Source: Cordilura impudica | Lineage: Eukaryota > Arthropoda > Insecta > Diptera > Scathophagidae | Assembly (NCBI GenBank): GCA_963682025.1 | Contig: OY821518.1 | Coordinates: forward strand, 237,190,152-237,254,151 | Direction: 5' to 3' | Length of the DNA: 64,000 bases | In this document: positions 45,640 to 56,439 of the stretch, piece after piece | Numbering within the stretch: position 1 is the stretch's first letter | Layout of the letters: each line of letters begins with the position of its first letter | The notes under the pieces: model-generated | The model's input: only the letters and a program-made list of their open reading frames with translations | Database searches by the model: none | What the model was told of the DNA's origin: nothing | Position numbers and translations under genes: made by a program

Positions 45640-45850
45640 TGTATATAACAAATTTCATCAAAATATATTCATATTTGCGTCATGTAGTTTGACGATAAGT
45701 TTTACATGGAGACACAGAGAGACAGACAGACGGACGGACGGACATCGACGCAGAATAACAATATAATAATGGTGGTTGGTCAAATATTTTTACAAATATC
45801 AGCACAAACTTTTTATACTCTGACAACATAGTGGTGTAGGGGTATAACTA
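45640..45850 (+). mobile_element. DINE-like 3' fragment
   Basis: Contains AAATTTCATCAAAATATATT, GTTTTACATGGAGACACAG, a (GACG)n core at 45725-45745 and a degraded end CATAGTGGTGTAGGGGTATAA. The 5' half is missing. Confidence 0.65.
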
Positions 45851-46705
45851 CTCATAATCTGATTTGCATACCATAATTAATATTTTGAATTCTAAATGTG
45901 TCGTGACTTCGGTTATTGGCAGCAATGGTCACTCTTACTGAATACTTTGCTTAAAAACTTCCTTATATCGTTCGTTGTCATACATTATTTTCGCCTACAA
46001 AAGCAATTTATTAAATCGACCTTTTTCCAATATGTTCTTTCTATACCCACATACAAAAGAAATCAAAGCAATCAGCAGGTTATTGCTCTCAATAAAGTGA
46101 TTTCAACTTTATAATAAATCCTTGTTCTAAATTGAACATTCATTCACCGTTGGTTGTTGCTCGTTTTCAAAGGTTGGCATTATTTTTCAAAGCATTAAAT
46201 TTGTTACCAATCTTTGTTGATATGTCCATTTTTCTGCTTGGACAAATCCATTTATCTTTAATGTTATATTTATCTATGCCTCCAAATAAAACTACTTTAG
46301 GATATGTTTTTTATAGAAATAAAAAAAAATAACCGCCAACTCTATCCAACATATTTAAAATTAGTTTGATATAATACATGGGTATTTCAGTCATAACTTC
46401 TTTATCCACGTTATATAAGTTGTATGCAGTGGTTGTTGTTATTACCTCAATAAAAAGCCGTTCCCTTATATGTCTTTTTATTATTTTATATTCCGACTAA
46501 AACTCCATTTGTACAAAACCTGTTTGTCCACTCTTGCCAATATTACTCAAATATTATTAAAACGTTTCAAGCCGCTTGTTTTTGTTTACATTTTCTTTTG
46601 ATTTTTTTGTTCCACTGAGAGTTACATTCGTTAGGGGACATTTGGGAGAGTATTTTCAAACAAATTAACAGTTTGTTATTGTGTTTTTTTTTTTAATATC
46701 TACAC
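45851..46705. other. Unassigned stretch
   Basis: No repeat family or protein similarity was recognised. ORFs of 72 and 66 codons (45896, 46132) show no domain and no splice signals I would trust. Confidence 0.35.
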
Positions 46706-46870
46706 ATGGGATTCAGATATTTGTCGAAAATATGTTTGTATATGTATGTGTGCGTGTGTGATATGTGTCCAAAATATGACTTTGAAAGAGTGAACAGTCA
46801 ACCATTGCCGTATACCTTTGAGCAATACGGATATCAGTCTGGATGGAATAATGGTTATGTTTATGACTAA
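46706..46870 (+). CDS. 54-codon ORF with Tyr/Gly-rich C-terminus, hypothetical
   Basis: An ATG at 46706 opens 54 codons to TAA at 46868. The N-terminal half is Cys/Tyr-rich and partly written in a GTGTGTG simple repeat, so it is doubtful. The C-terminal half, QPLPYTFEQYGYQSGWNNGY, continuing VYD, looks like real low-complexity protein and resembles exon 2 of the Gliotactin-like gene (TYTFNDRRYGHYQP, NGYGANY) in the order YTF, YG, YQ, NGY. It could be a diverged duplicate exon, a micropeptide, or chance. Acceptor signals upstream are weak (GTGAACAG at 46797). It lies 3.3 kb upstream of coding exon 1. Confidence 0.25.
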   Translation: MGFRYLSKICLYMYVCVCDMCPKYDFERVNSQPLPYTFEQYGYQSGWNNGYVYD

Positions 46871-47204
46871 ATCGTAAAATTAAGTATTAACAAAGTTAAT
46901 AGTGGGCGACAGGTTAAGCTGCATTACACACGAAAATTATTTGACGTCATTTGTGTGGTTTACAGTAATTGTAAACAAAGTTATTTTGTTATTATTTATT
47001 TATTATAAAATAAAATAAAATAAAATATGATGTATTAAAGTTATTTTTGTGAGTTTTCTTTACATTTTTGCCAGACATATACATTTGGTGCCAATACATT
47101 GGAAACTTTTAAAAAATTATGAATTTGCCAATATATTTCTTTAATAATTTCTTGAAATCACTCTTTGGCGTATCCTCTATCCAAAGACAAAATACACAAT
47201 TTAA

Positions 47205-48256
47205 AACGTGTAAGAAAATTATAGTAGGTCTAAACCGACTATACGATTCCTTATACCATGCGTTTAGAGACCCTATTTCTTAGGTCCAACTAACTGGATA
47301 TAGAAAATAAGCATAAACCAAATTTGAGTGGCATCTATAATATTAATAGGCTAGGCGATTTCTTGTGACCGATGTTTTGTTCTACCGTTTATCCCGATTT
47401 TGGCCAAACGTATATTATTTGAACAGTATTTCTTTTTAGCCGTTTTGCAGATTTTAAATTTTTTTCCTTCATTTTGAGTAAATTGCATTTAAAGTTACTA
47501 CTAACACATACATAAAATTATACAATGCCATGTGTGTGTTTATTATATTTGTTAATGTGGTTGTAATAAAAATGAGTTTGTTTTTTTTGTGTTGATTTGT
47601 GAATTGGCTATAATTGATTAGCATACCTTTAGGGTCTTTATTTAATGAAAAAATAAATTTTCCTAGAATTTGCACTCGAATTTAGAGGGCTGGAATCTGC
47701 TAGTTGTAATTAATTTGTTTGCCTTCGGATGGGGACTTTGTCGAAAAATGGACAGATCCTAACCATATTGGTTAAGGTCACTTATTTTTCTCCAAAACAT
47801 GTACAAAGCAAATTTGAGATAAAAATCTGTGCAATATTTTTGTTTTTTTTGATAGATTTAAGTGAAGATCGGGAAGCAGATTTATATGGGGGCAATGACT
47901 AGGAATTGTCGTATAGGGTTTATTTTGGGACTACTGATGCAATAAACATGCACAAACCCAATTTGACCGAGATCTATATAATGCGGATCTTATGGAAATT
48001 TAAGTAGAATTCATAGGGATCATTTGTATGGGGATTACGACTGAACAAGCACCGATTTTCACCAATTTCAATAGCGTTCATCCTATAGCCGGTAGAAGCT
48101 TACATACCAAATGTCATAAAAATATATTAATATTTTCGACCTGTAGCTTGATTACAAGGTTTACATGGATACACAGACGGACGGACAGGTAATATATTTT
48201 TGGTGGTTAGAAACATCAGCAAAAAGTCATTATAACCCTGACCACATAGTGCTATA
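47205..48256 (+). mobile_element. DINE-like element split by REP-B
   Basis: 5' part 47205-47334 (GTGTAAGAAAATTATAGTAGG, palindrome with two changes). A REP-B copy lies at 47335-47705. The element then resumes AATTTGTTTGCCTTCGGATG and runs to a short (GACG) core at 48176-48186 and the end CCACATAGTGCTATAGGG. Confidence 0.75.
47335..47705 (-). repeat. REP-B interspersed repeat, copy 3
   Basis: Reverse, full-length: CTATAATATTAATAGGCTAG ... GGCTGGAATCTGCTAGTT. The surrounding DINE sequence gives its exact boundaries and shows no duplicated target, as for Helitron-type insertion. Confidence 0.78.
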
Positions 48257-48410
48257 GGGTAGAAAAGAAATCTGCTGACGAACGGATAATAATCAAATTT
48301 TAATACGATTGAAACCGTAAATGCTTACCAAAATAATAAGAAAAAAGTTCTTAGATTTGTCCAGCTACACAAATTTGAACATCCCTGTTATAGAATTCAT
48401 TTTTAAACAA

Positions 48411-49378
48411 AAACAAGTAAGAGTGTTAAATTCAGCTGTGCCGAATCTCTAATACCCTCCACATAGGTGTTACCATTATAATGTTAATAAGCAAGGCGAT
48501 TTCTTGTGACCGATATAAAAATTGTAGTTAATAACCGATTTTGACCAAACATACCTCATTTGAAAGGTATTTCCTTTTAGCTGTCCACCAGATTTATAGA
48601 TTTACACCGTCTGGAACATTTTTTGGAGTAATGCTCATATAAAGTTGCTATATAACACATACATAAAACACATATTGTGTGTTTGTTGAACTGTGAATTG
48701 GTTAAAATTGATTAGCATACCTTTAGGCTCCTTTAAAATTATTTATTAACAAACCCCTTTATATATTTTCTGTGTGTTCAAAAAATATTTATAATGAAAT
48801 TTAATAAATTTTATTTCAAAAGTGTTTAATTTTGAATTGGCTTAAAATTGATTAACATACCTTTAGGCTCTTATAAAATTTTTATTAAATGAAAAAATAA
48901 AAGTTACCTAGAATTTGCACTTGAATTTAGAGGGATGGGCTCTGCTAGTTTACATTAATATCTGGACTTTTTGCACTATTTATGAAAAATGTGAGCAAAA
49001 TATTTTTAAAAGTAAACAATTTGATAAACTTAATACTAAATTATTACAATAAACACACTGAACTTTTAACATTTTTTAGAGGTGTCTTCATATTTTTGGA
49101 CATATCTGGACACAATGATGCCCGATTTACTCCATTTTCAATAACAACTTGCTTGATTTAATGACAAACAATACTATCGTAACTTTACCCAGGTAAATTA
49201 TTTATTTTGTAAGTGAGCTTGATTTAAATAGACAGACGGACGGATGTACATACGGACATACGGACTTCGCTATATTGACTCGAGTTGTTATAATGATCAA
49301 GAATATATATACTTTATGCGGTCGCAAATGCATATTTCGATGCGTTACAAACGGAATGGTAAACTGATATATACCCTG
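48411..49378 (-). mobile_element. INE-1/DINE-1-type element, reverse, split by REP-B
   Basis: Reverse orientation: AGAGTGTTAAATTCAGCTGT, GCCGAATC, CCCTCCACA at its left. At its right are GACAGACGGACGG (49230-49245), TTCGCTATATTGACTCGAGT, TGTTATAATGATC and TATATACCCTGTA. A REP-B copy (48475-48950) lies inside. The interior (TTTTTGGACATATCTGGACA) matches the copy at 39261. Confidence 0.75.
48475..48950 (-). repeat. REP-B copy 4 with internal duplication
   Basis: TATAATGTTAATAAGCAAGG ... GGATGGGCTCTGCTAGTT. It is longer than other copies because the segment GAATTGG-TTAAAATTGATTA, GCATACCTTTAGGCTC is present twice (about 48700-48735 and 48833-48870). Confidence 0.7.
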
Positions 49379-49918
49379 TAATGTTCCAAAATTTCCGTAA
49401 CCGGCCGATTACACTACACCATTTATAATTGTATTGCCGAAAGTGTCAATTGATTTGCAGAAATATATTCCAAAAAACATTCATTAATTTTCAGGAATTA
49501 TATAAGAAAACATCATTAACTATTTTATTCTGTTTCTATTCTTCTAATTGTTATTAATAAACTTACACTATTTTGAAAGTCTTAAATAATTTTATGAATT
49601 TAATATCAGTTGCGCTTACTTTAGGAATTATTTACTGCATTTTAAGGAATTTGATTGTGTTTTTTTTTTAATTCATGAATTTTCAACTGCAATCATTATT
49701 ATTAAAAAATGTAAATTTCACAAAACTTTTTCAATGTAGCTCAGAACATTTATTTTTAGACAGCTTTTCTACAGCAGCAAAAGCAGAGCGTAAACAATTA
49801 TTTGTTCTCATAGAAAAGAAAACTCAATTATATTTTTTAAGCTCTATATTTAACTTAATTCATGTTTCTCATGAAAGTGTGTATGAAACTAAGATTTCCT
49901 TTATGATTTTCGTTACAG

Positions 49919-49992
49919 GCAATAACAATGAATACACTATAATTTTTCACATACAGAACTTTAACAATCACCTTACTTTCACATCATAAATA
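49919..49992 (+). promoter_or_regulatory. Probable 5' UTR start with a 4-codon upstream ORF
   Basis: A pyrimidine-rich acceptor (TTTATGATTTTCGTTACAG, ending 49918) precedes the coding ATG by 74 nt, so a 5' UTR intron probably ends here. ATGAATACACTATAA at 49928-49942 is a minimal upstream ORF. The 104-codon ORF overlapping this stretch ends 3 nt before the coding ATG and shows no protein features. Confidence 0.4.
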
Positions 49993-50252
49993 ATGACCAA
50001 GATAATGGCAGCATTAAATTTAGCAGCTACAACAACACAAAATACTCCTACAAGATCAGAAAAACGAAAAAAGAAAATTAAATATCGTGATAAAATGAAA
50101 TTTATAACAACCATAATACTAGGATTAATTGTAGTTATTGTAAATAAATTAGAAAGGAATGGTGTGACGGCACAAACACGTGATCCCAGATTTTATTCGA
50201 GAGCAGGTGTTAAGGATTATCAATGGCCGAATCCAGGTGATCCAGATTATGG
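49993..50252 (+). CDS. Gli: Gliotactin-like protein, coding exon 1
   Basis: First coding exon of a cholinesterase-like adhesion protein; in flies Gliotactin is needed at tricellular septate junctions. The exon codes for a basic N-terminus (RSEKRKKKIKYRDK), a hydrophobic signal segment (FITTIILGLIVVIV, residues 37-50) with possible cleavage after GVTA, then RDPRFYSRAGVKDYQWPNPG, DPDYG. Translation could also start at Met35, giving a compact signal peptide; Met1 is used because it is the first in frame. Donor GTACGA at 50253 leaves two bases (GG) that join the A of exon 2 to keep Gly, after a 71-bp intron. The family rests on exon 3. A neuroligin-type relative is the main alternative. Confidence 0.6.
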
Positions 50253-50323
50253 GTACGATAAATATTAAATGTTATTATAAAATAGAATTGAATGCATATA
50301 TTTAATTAAATAAATATTTTCAG

Positions 50324-50456
50324 AACGTACACTTTCAACGATCGCCGTTATGGTCATTATCAGCCAAATGGTTATGGTGCCAACTATCCCGGTAGAAATC
50401 CACCAGGTCAATATCCCCAAGGCATGCCAAATGAAGATCGTTTTCGTTTTGATCCA
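50324..50456 (+). CDS. Gli: Gliotactin-like protein, coding exon 2
   Basis: Acceptor ATATTTTCAG ends at 50323; donor GTAAGTAAG starts at 50457. The 133-nt exon (1 + 44 codons) completes a Gly codon and then codes for a Tyr/Asn/Gly/Pro-rich linker: TYTFNDRRYGHYQPNGYG, then PGRNPPGQYPQGMPNEDRF, RFDP. It ends in phase 0, compatible with exon 3. The linker lies between the signal region and the esterase-like domain and is probably flexible. The following intron (50457-63556, 13.1 kb) is filled with transposable elements. Confidence 0.65.
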
Positions 50457-50523
50457 GTAAGTAAGATTTTCAAAAATGTTCAATAGATTCAATATCCATA
50501 CACATACATACATATATGTACAT

Positions 50524-53365
50524 TAGGGTGGCCCTTCGTTATATGGAGGGGAAAAAAAGTGTTCAAACTGTCGGTCTCACACCCTAGAAATATGCGAATA
50601 GCAAAAAAACCGAGAAATACAAAGTTTTGGGCCAATCAAAAAACGTTTAGTCGTGGCGCAAAGCGATTGAAAATTTCAAGTGTGTTTATATGGGGAAAAT
50701 ATGACTTTTTTTTTCAGATTTTACGAAAATTTCGTTCTATATTTTAATGTTTCCGACAAGCTGTTATATAATTCAGAATCAGTATTAACTTATCCCTTCA
50801 AAAGGCTATAAAACTTCAAAATCGAATAAAACCTCGCCAAGAAATAGCAAATAACCACTTTTGAGCCAAAAAAAACTAGGTCATGAAATTTTATGGCATT
50901 TTTTTTAACTTTGAGAAATTGATTAAAGCCATCATTCTTTTTTGGTCTCTATACTTATAAGTATTCAGAAATAAAGTATTGTTTTATTACCACGTTGTTA
51001 ACCTATTGCGCATTGAGGCCGAAAATTGAAAATTTTTTAATAAAATTTTTAAAACTCCTTTTTCAAGTTTGAAAAAATTTTCTTAAACAAAATTTAAAAA
51101 AATTAATCTATCACTTTAAGGTTTTATGAAATATATGTTGCAGATTAACTGTGTGAATTTTTAAGTAAATCCCTCTGCCAGAATTTTTTTGACAAGGATT
51201 TTATTTTTGCGGATTTTGAGAAAAATTGGATTTTTGTGAAATATTGTGTATATGTACTCTTTCTAAATACTTTGTATCAAAAATTCATCATTTTTCTACT
51301 TTTAAATGTTATATTTTATCCTAATAGCCTAGGGTTTCAGAAAAAAATAATATGACTATATTAACCCTTTTGGAATTGGGGTCACATATGACCCCAAACT
51401 AATAAAAGACAATTTATTCAAAAATTGTAAGTGCTGTCCATTTTTTAGATGCGACACTTAAAATATAATAACCAAATATGTAGAAGTTTTGTTCCAAAAA
51501 TTTGGGATAAATCCGAGAACATTAACCCATTATTTGCCAAGGCCAGCTTTGGATTTTAAGATATTTTAAAATAAAAATGACCTAAAACGAGTTTTTCTAT
51601 TAAACTCGATACCACTAATTAGACTTTAAGAAAAATAATTCGATTAATTTTTATTTATTTAACCATTCAGTGCTCCTGGGAACAAAATAATCCATTGTGA
51701 TATATCTTTGGTGCAATTATCTGCTTATTACTCGCGAATATGAATTAAAACAACTTTTAACCAATTTTGTTATAAAATTACTTATGTAATAAAGTAATAG
51801 TTGAATTTATTGCTGTCTCACCCACCAATTTGGTGGATATTGATAAAAAACGCCAAAAAAAAATTTCAGTTCAATCGGTGAAGATGCCATTACTTATAAT
51901 GGTTGACATTTTTCGATTTTTTATAATCGGTCGCTTTATATTATCTTCAATGTCACCTACATGTTTTGAAACTTCTACCATTTTATTTCCCAGTTTAAAA
52001 TAGTTTATTAAATAAAAGTAAATTTCAAATATAATAATATATATAAAAGGTAATATTAAATTAATACTACTCTTAATAGAATAAATTACAAAATTAAATC
52101 AAAGTGAATTTCAAAAAACGTCCTATTTTTTTAGACATATGACTTAAGTTGTTTTAATTTATATTCGTGAGCAATAAGCAGATAATTGCACCAAAGATAT
52201 ATCACAATGGATTATTTTGATCCCAGGAGCACTGAATGGTTAAATAAATAAAAATTAACCGAATTATTTTTCTTAAATTCTAAATAGTGGTTTAATCGAG
52301 TTTAATAGAAAAACTCGTTTTCGGTAATCTTTATTTAAAAATATCTTAATAACCAAAGCTGGCCTTGGCAAATAATGGGTTAACGTTCTCGGATTTATCC
52401 CAAATTTTTGGAACAAAACTTCTACATATTTGGTTATTATATTTTAAGTGTCGCATCTAAAAATTGGAGAGCACTTACAATTTTTTGAATAAATTATCTT
52501 TTATTAGTTTGGGGTCATATGTGGCCCCAATTTCAAAAGGGTTAATGTAGTCATATTATTTTTTTCTGAAACCCTAGGCTATTAGAATAAAATATAACAT
52601 TTAAAAGTAGAAAAATGATGAATTTTTGATACAAAGTATTTAGAAAGAGTACATATACACAATATTTCTCAAAAATCCAATTTTTCTCGAAATCCGCAAA
52701 AATAAAATCCTTGTCAAAAAAATTCTGGCAGAGGGATTTACTTAAAAATTCACACAGTTAATCTGCAACATATATTTCATAAAACCTTAAAGTGATAGAT
52801 TAATTTTTTTAAATTTTGTTTAAGAAAATTTTTTCAAACTTGAAAAAGGAGTTTTAAAAATTTTATTAAAAAATTTTCAATTTTCGGCCTCAATGCGCAA
52901 TAGGTTAACAACGTGGTAATAAAACAATACTTCATATCTGAATACTTATAAGTATAGAGACCAAAAAAGAATGATGGCTTTAATCAATTTCTCAAAGTTG
53001 AAAAAAATGCCATCAAATTTCATGACCTGGTTTTTTTGGCACAAAAGTGGTCTGGGGCATTTGCTATTTCTTGGCGAGGTTTTATTCGATTTTGAAGTTT
53101 TATGAAAAGATAATTTAATACTGATCCCGAATTATATAACAGCTTGTCGGAAAAATTAAACTTTAGAACGAAATTTTCGTAAAATCTGAAAAAAAGTCAT
53201 ATTTTCCCCATATAAACACACTTGAAATTTTCAATCGCTTTGCGCCACGACTAAACGTTTTCTGATTGGCCCAAAACTTTGTATTTCTCAGTTTTTTTGC
53301 TATTCGCATATTTCTAGGGGGTGAGACCGACAGTTTGAACACTTTTTTTAATAAGGGCCACCCTA
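50524..53365. mobile_element. Foldback element, 2.84 kb, arms ~1.2 kb, 8-bp flanking duplication
   Basis: TAGGGTGGCCC at 50524 and GGGCCACCCTA ending at 53365 are its ends. The arms, about 50524-51757 and 52145-53365, are highly similar inverted copies: for example CGTGGCGCAAAGCGATTGAA on the left and TTCAATCGCTTTGCGCCACG on the right. The loop is about 390 bp. ATGTACAT flanks both sides (50516-50523, 53366-53373), consistent with an 8-bp target duplication, though this word is self-complementary and could be part of the repeat. No coding sequence. hAT- or P-type ends are possible. Confidence 0.85.
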
Positions 53366-53373
53366 ATGTACAT

Positions 53374-53932
53374 ACATACATATTTTGTAATGATCATATC
53401 TTAAGTTCTAAATACGTTTATTACAAGAACAAAGAAGTCAATTTAATTGTGTGCATGTTAAAACATGAACATCTAATGACATTAGAAAAGGGGGCACCAA
53501 TCATGAAACATTAATTAAATTTGTATCGCATATGACCATAAAAGATTATTTGTTTTATTTTTTAATCAAACATGTCATCGCACAGTGGCTTGTATTTACT
53601 TCTAAATGTTCTCAGAACTGAGACTGTTTCTCTAAGCATTTTTTTTTTTTTTTTGCAGTTAAGATTGTTTTTCTACAGAATTATTCTCATAATCTTGCGG
53701 TGTATTTATAGAGACACATTTTCAAATCTAAAACATTTCTCTATACAAAAATTTTAAAAATCTGTTGTAAGAATCTGAGAAATTTTTACAGATAAATTCT
53801 AAAAATCCATCCACTTTCCAATAGTCAGGTTCTGATACAGTGCTATAAAGCAGAGTCCTTAACCGCTTAATATGACTGCTTTTCTACATTCTTTCCGTCT
53901 AACAGAATTGAGTCATTGAAGCTTTTAAAATA
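53374..53932. other. Intronic stretch, nothing recognised
   Basis: No repeat family or ORF of note; a poly(T)-GCAG stretch at 53640-53659 resembles a splice acceptor but is not followed by a convincing exon. Confidence 0.35.
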
Positions 53933-54307
53933 AACTAGCACATTCCAGCACTCGAAATTTGAGTGCAAATTCTAGGAAATTTTAATTTTTCATTTAATAA
54001 GGACCCTAAAGGTATGCTTCACAATTTAACTCATTTTAAATGAAGAAAACAAGCTCAACACATTAACACAAAAACATTAACAAATTTAATAAACACACAC
54101 ATAGCATTGTATAATTTTATGTATGTGTTAGTAGCAACTTTAAACGATCATAACTCCAAAAAAATATTCCAGACAATGAAAATCTGTAAATCTGGGTAAC
54201 AGCTAAAAAGAAATACCTTTCAAATGATAAATTTTTTGTCCAAATCGGGGTAAAACTGTGCAACTTACATCGGTCACAAGAAATCGCCTTGCCTATTAAT
54301 ATTATAG
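53933..54307 (+). repeat. REP-B interspersed repeat, copy 5
   Basis: Uninterrupted 375-bp forward copy: AACTAGCACATTCCAGC ... CGCCTTGCCTATTAATATTATAG (last 20 bases begin CTTGCC). It defines the family length. Confidence 0.78.
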
Positions 54308-54399
54308 ATTTGGTAAATCTTGAAAAAATTTGTCATTGTAAAATAAGTAATTGTAAACTAACAATAAAAAATATTAGAATCAAAATATGTATAATAATT

Positions 54400-54765
54400 T
54401 TTCAGATGACTGCTACGAGGGCGGACCCAGAACAACTCGACTTGACAAAGAAAACATAACAAATTTAGAAAAATTTTCTCCTTTTAGCCCGATACACTTT
54501 TCCCAGTAATAGTAAGAACTGTCTAACTCCTTAAAATAGCCATCAACCACTTTATTGTTGCCAAATCTGTTACCACCGATACAATTTTTTCAAGTTTGGA
54601 AATAGAAAATTATCCGTGTGTAATGAAGCAATTCAAACTTTAATTCATGGATTTTGCCCATCGTAATAGTAGATGTGAAACAACAGATCAAACAACACTT
54701 TCTTTTTCTCCATATGAGGCCATTTTCCTTAATTTCATCACTTAAACGCTGTACGTTGAATTAAA
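54400..54765 (-). pseudogene. Possible mariner-type C-terminal relic
   Basis: On the minus strand FGNNKVVDGYFKELDSSYY, then WEKCIGLKGENF, resembles the C-terminal block of mariner-type transposases (short helix, then a K/R-W-x-K-CI-L-G motif). The rest is full of stops. Weak, single-motif evidence. Confidence 0.35.
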
Positions 54766-54772
54766 TCAACTA

Positions 54773-55265
54773 AAGGTGCTATTACTTGATGTGTTTTTTA
54801 CATATGTACTGTCAAATTTTCCCACAACAAAAGTTGTACACATCGTGTGATACATATGAAACAGTGTTTATGTACAATACATGAGGAAAGTCACATGTAC
54901 ATTTTTCAATTAGAACAGGTTCTATTTTGGCATGACAAACATATGAAAATACAACACTGCTTGTGGCGAAAGAAAAACAGAGTAAATTATAAAGATTAAT
55001 ATTGAAAGAAAAATAAATTGTTTAATATTAATTAACAATTAAAAAATATATAACTTTTTTTTAACAATAAATTTTTGTAAATTCACAAATTAAATCAGCT
55101 GTTGTTAACATTTAGAGGTTATGTCATACGGAAATACATATGCACGTGTGATAGCAAAAATTATGAATCGTATGTAAAAGACAATTTCGACAGACACGAG
55201 GAATTTCATATGGATAAAAAAAGTGACAGTACATATGTAAAAAACACATCGTGTAATAGCACCTT
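54773..55265 (+). mobile_element. MITE, 493 bp (copy 2 of 2)
   Basis: Ends AAGGTGCTATTACTTGATGT and, read inward from the right, AAGGTGCTATTACACGATGT. Closely similar along its whole length to 26709-27205. ORFs at 55102-55360 are incidental. Confidence 0.75.
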
Positions 55266-55794
55266 AAATGACTATTTTCAATGTACAACGTTACTATTTC
55301 AACGCTTTGTTTTGGTGTAAAGTGATGCATGATAAAAATTGTATTGAATGGACGTTTCATGTGTTCTTAAGTCAATCGATTGACAAATGTCAAAGCTGTT
55401 AAATGTTGCCATACCGACATAAAAGATGGCGCACCAATATATAGGCACAATGTTAGACGTAATTAGCATCGCATCCGATTTGAACTTTGTCTCAAGGCAA
55501 CATATGCACGACATGATGGACCAACGTTTGGTATAGAGTATCGTATATATCGAATTTTACCGACTATTTGACGGTCTTTTTGATATATTACAGGTCAGTT
55601 AAAACATAGAGTAAGTTCGGGTATTGCGGAATATGCGGGTCATGTTTACCACCTCTTTATATCGATAATATTGCATCGCATTTCCAATTCTGAAAATAAT
55701 CGTAGTCGATAGTTGTCAGTTACTTTGAAAGCATATTTGGGTAAAGTTGTATCCAAAAAGTAGTGCAAATGAATTGAAAAGGACTAAGTTAAAT
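55266..55794. other. Intronic stretch, nothing recognised
   Basis: No element or convincing ORF; short ORFs on the minus strand (55299-55514) have no recognisable motif. Confidence 0.35.
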
Positions 55795-56155
55795 AAAGCA
55801 AGTAAGAAAATTATAGTCGGTCGAGGCCAACTATATGATATCCTATGCCGTGCGTTTAGAGACCCTTTATCACAGGGCCAACTAATTAGCTATAGAAAAT
55901 AAGCATAAACCAAATTTGAGTCGAATTGTTATAAATTTTTTGCCTTCGGATATGAAAAAGTTCATATCGAATGCTATATATATAGGGGCTAGGTCGAAAT
56001 ATGGACCGATCCTGACAATATTTAGTAAGGTCACTTAATTTTTACAAAAACATTCACAAACCAAATTTTAGAAAAATCTGTGCAATTTTTTGTTTTTTGA
56101 TAGATTTAAGTGAGAATCGGGAATCAGATTCATAAGAAAAATTTTTACCCTGTAT
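55795..56155 (+). mobile_element. DINE-like 5' fragment
   Basis: GCAAGTAAGAAAATTATAGT, CGGTCGAGGCCAACTATATG (decayed palindrome), GCGTTTAGAGACCC and CGATCCTGACAATATTTAG; it ends near GAGAATCGGGAATCAG. The 3' half is absent. Confidence 0.65.
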
Positions 56156-56439
56156 GTTAAAAACTTTCTGATATATAAATTATAATAGCAGACCACTTAT
56201 ATGTGATTTTAATGATTTTTTTCATTTTTGGACGCGCTATATCTCAGGAACAACAGTAGCTAGAAGTCCAAAATTTTACGTTTATCTTAGTTAAGTAAGG
56301 TGCAAAAAGTGAGGTGCAAGTAAGATTCAAAGGTGGTCGGGAAAATCCCCAATATGTATGCTTTCTAATATATTTTTTGAAATAGTTTGAAACGAAAATT
56401 TTTGACGGAAGTTATTTCGTTTTTGTTGGGACTTATTTC

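Noticed and set aside
49675..49989. 104-codon ORF just upstream of the Gliotactin-like start
   Set aside because: It runs through a probable intron-acceptor junction at 49918, has no motif, and is better explained as intron plus 5' UTR.
53163..53381. 72-codon ORF near-identical to the one at 50559
   Set aside because: The two ORFs are the same sequence in the two arms of the foldback element, so the match reflects the inverted repeat and not gene duplication.
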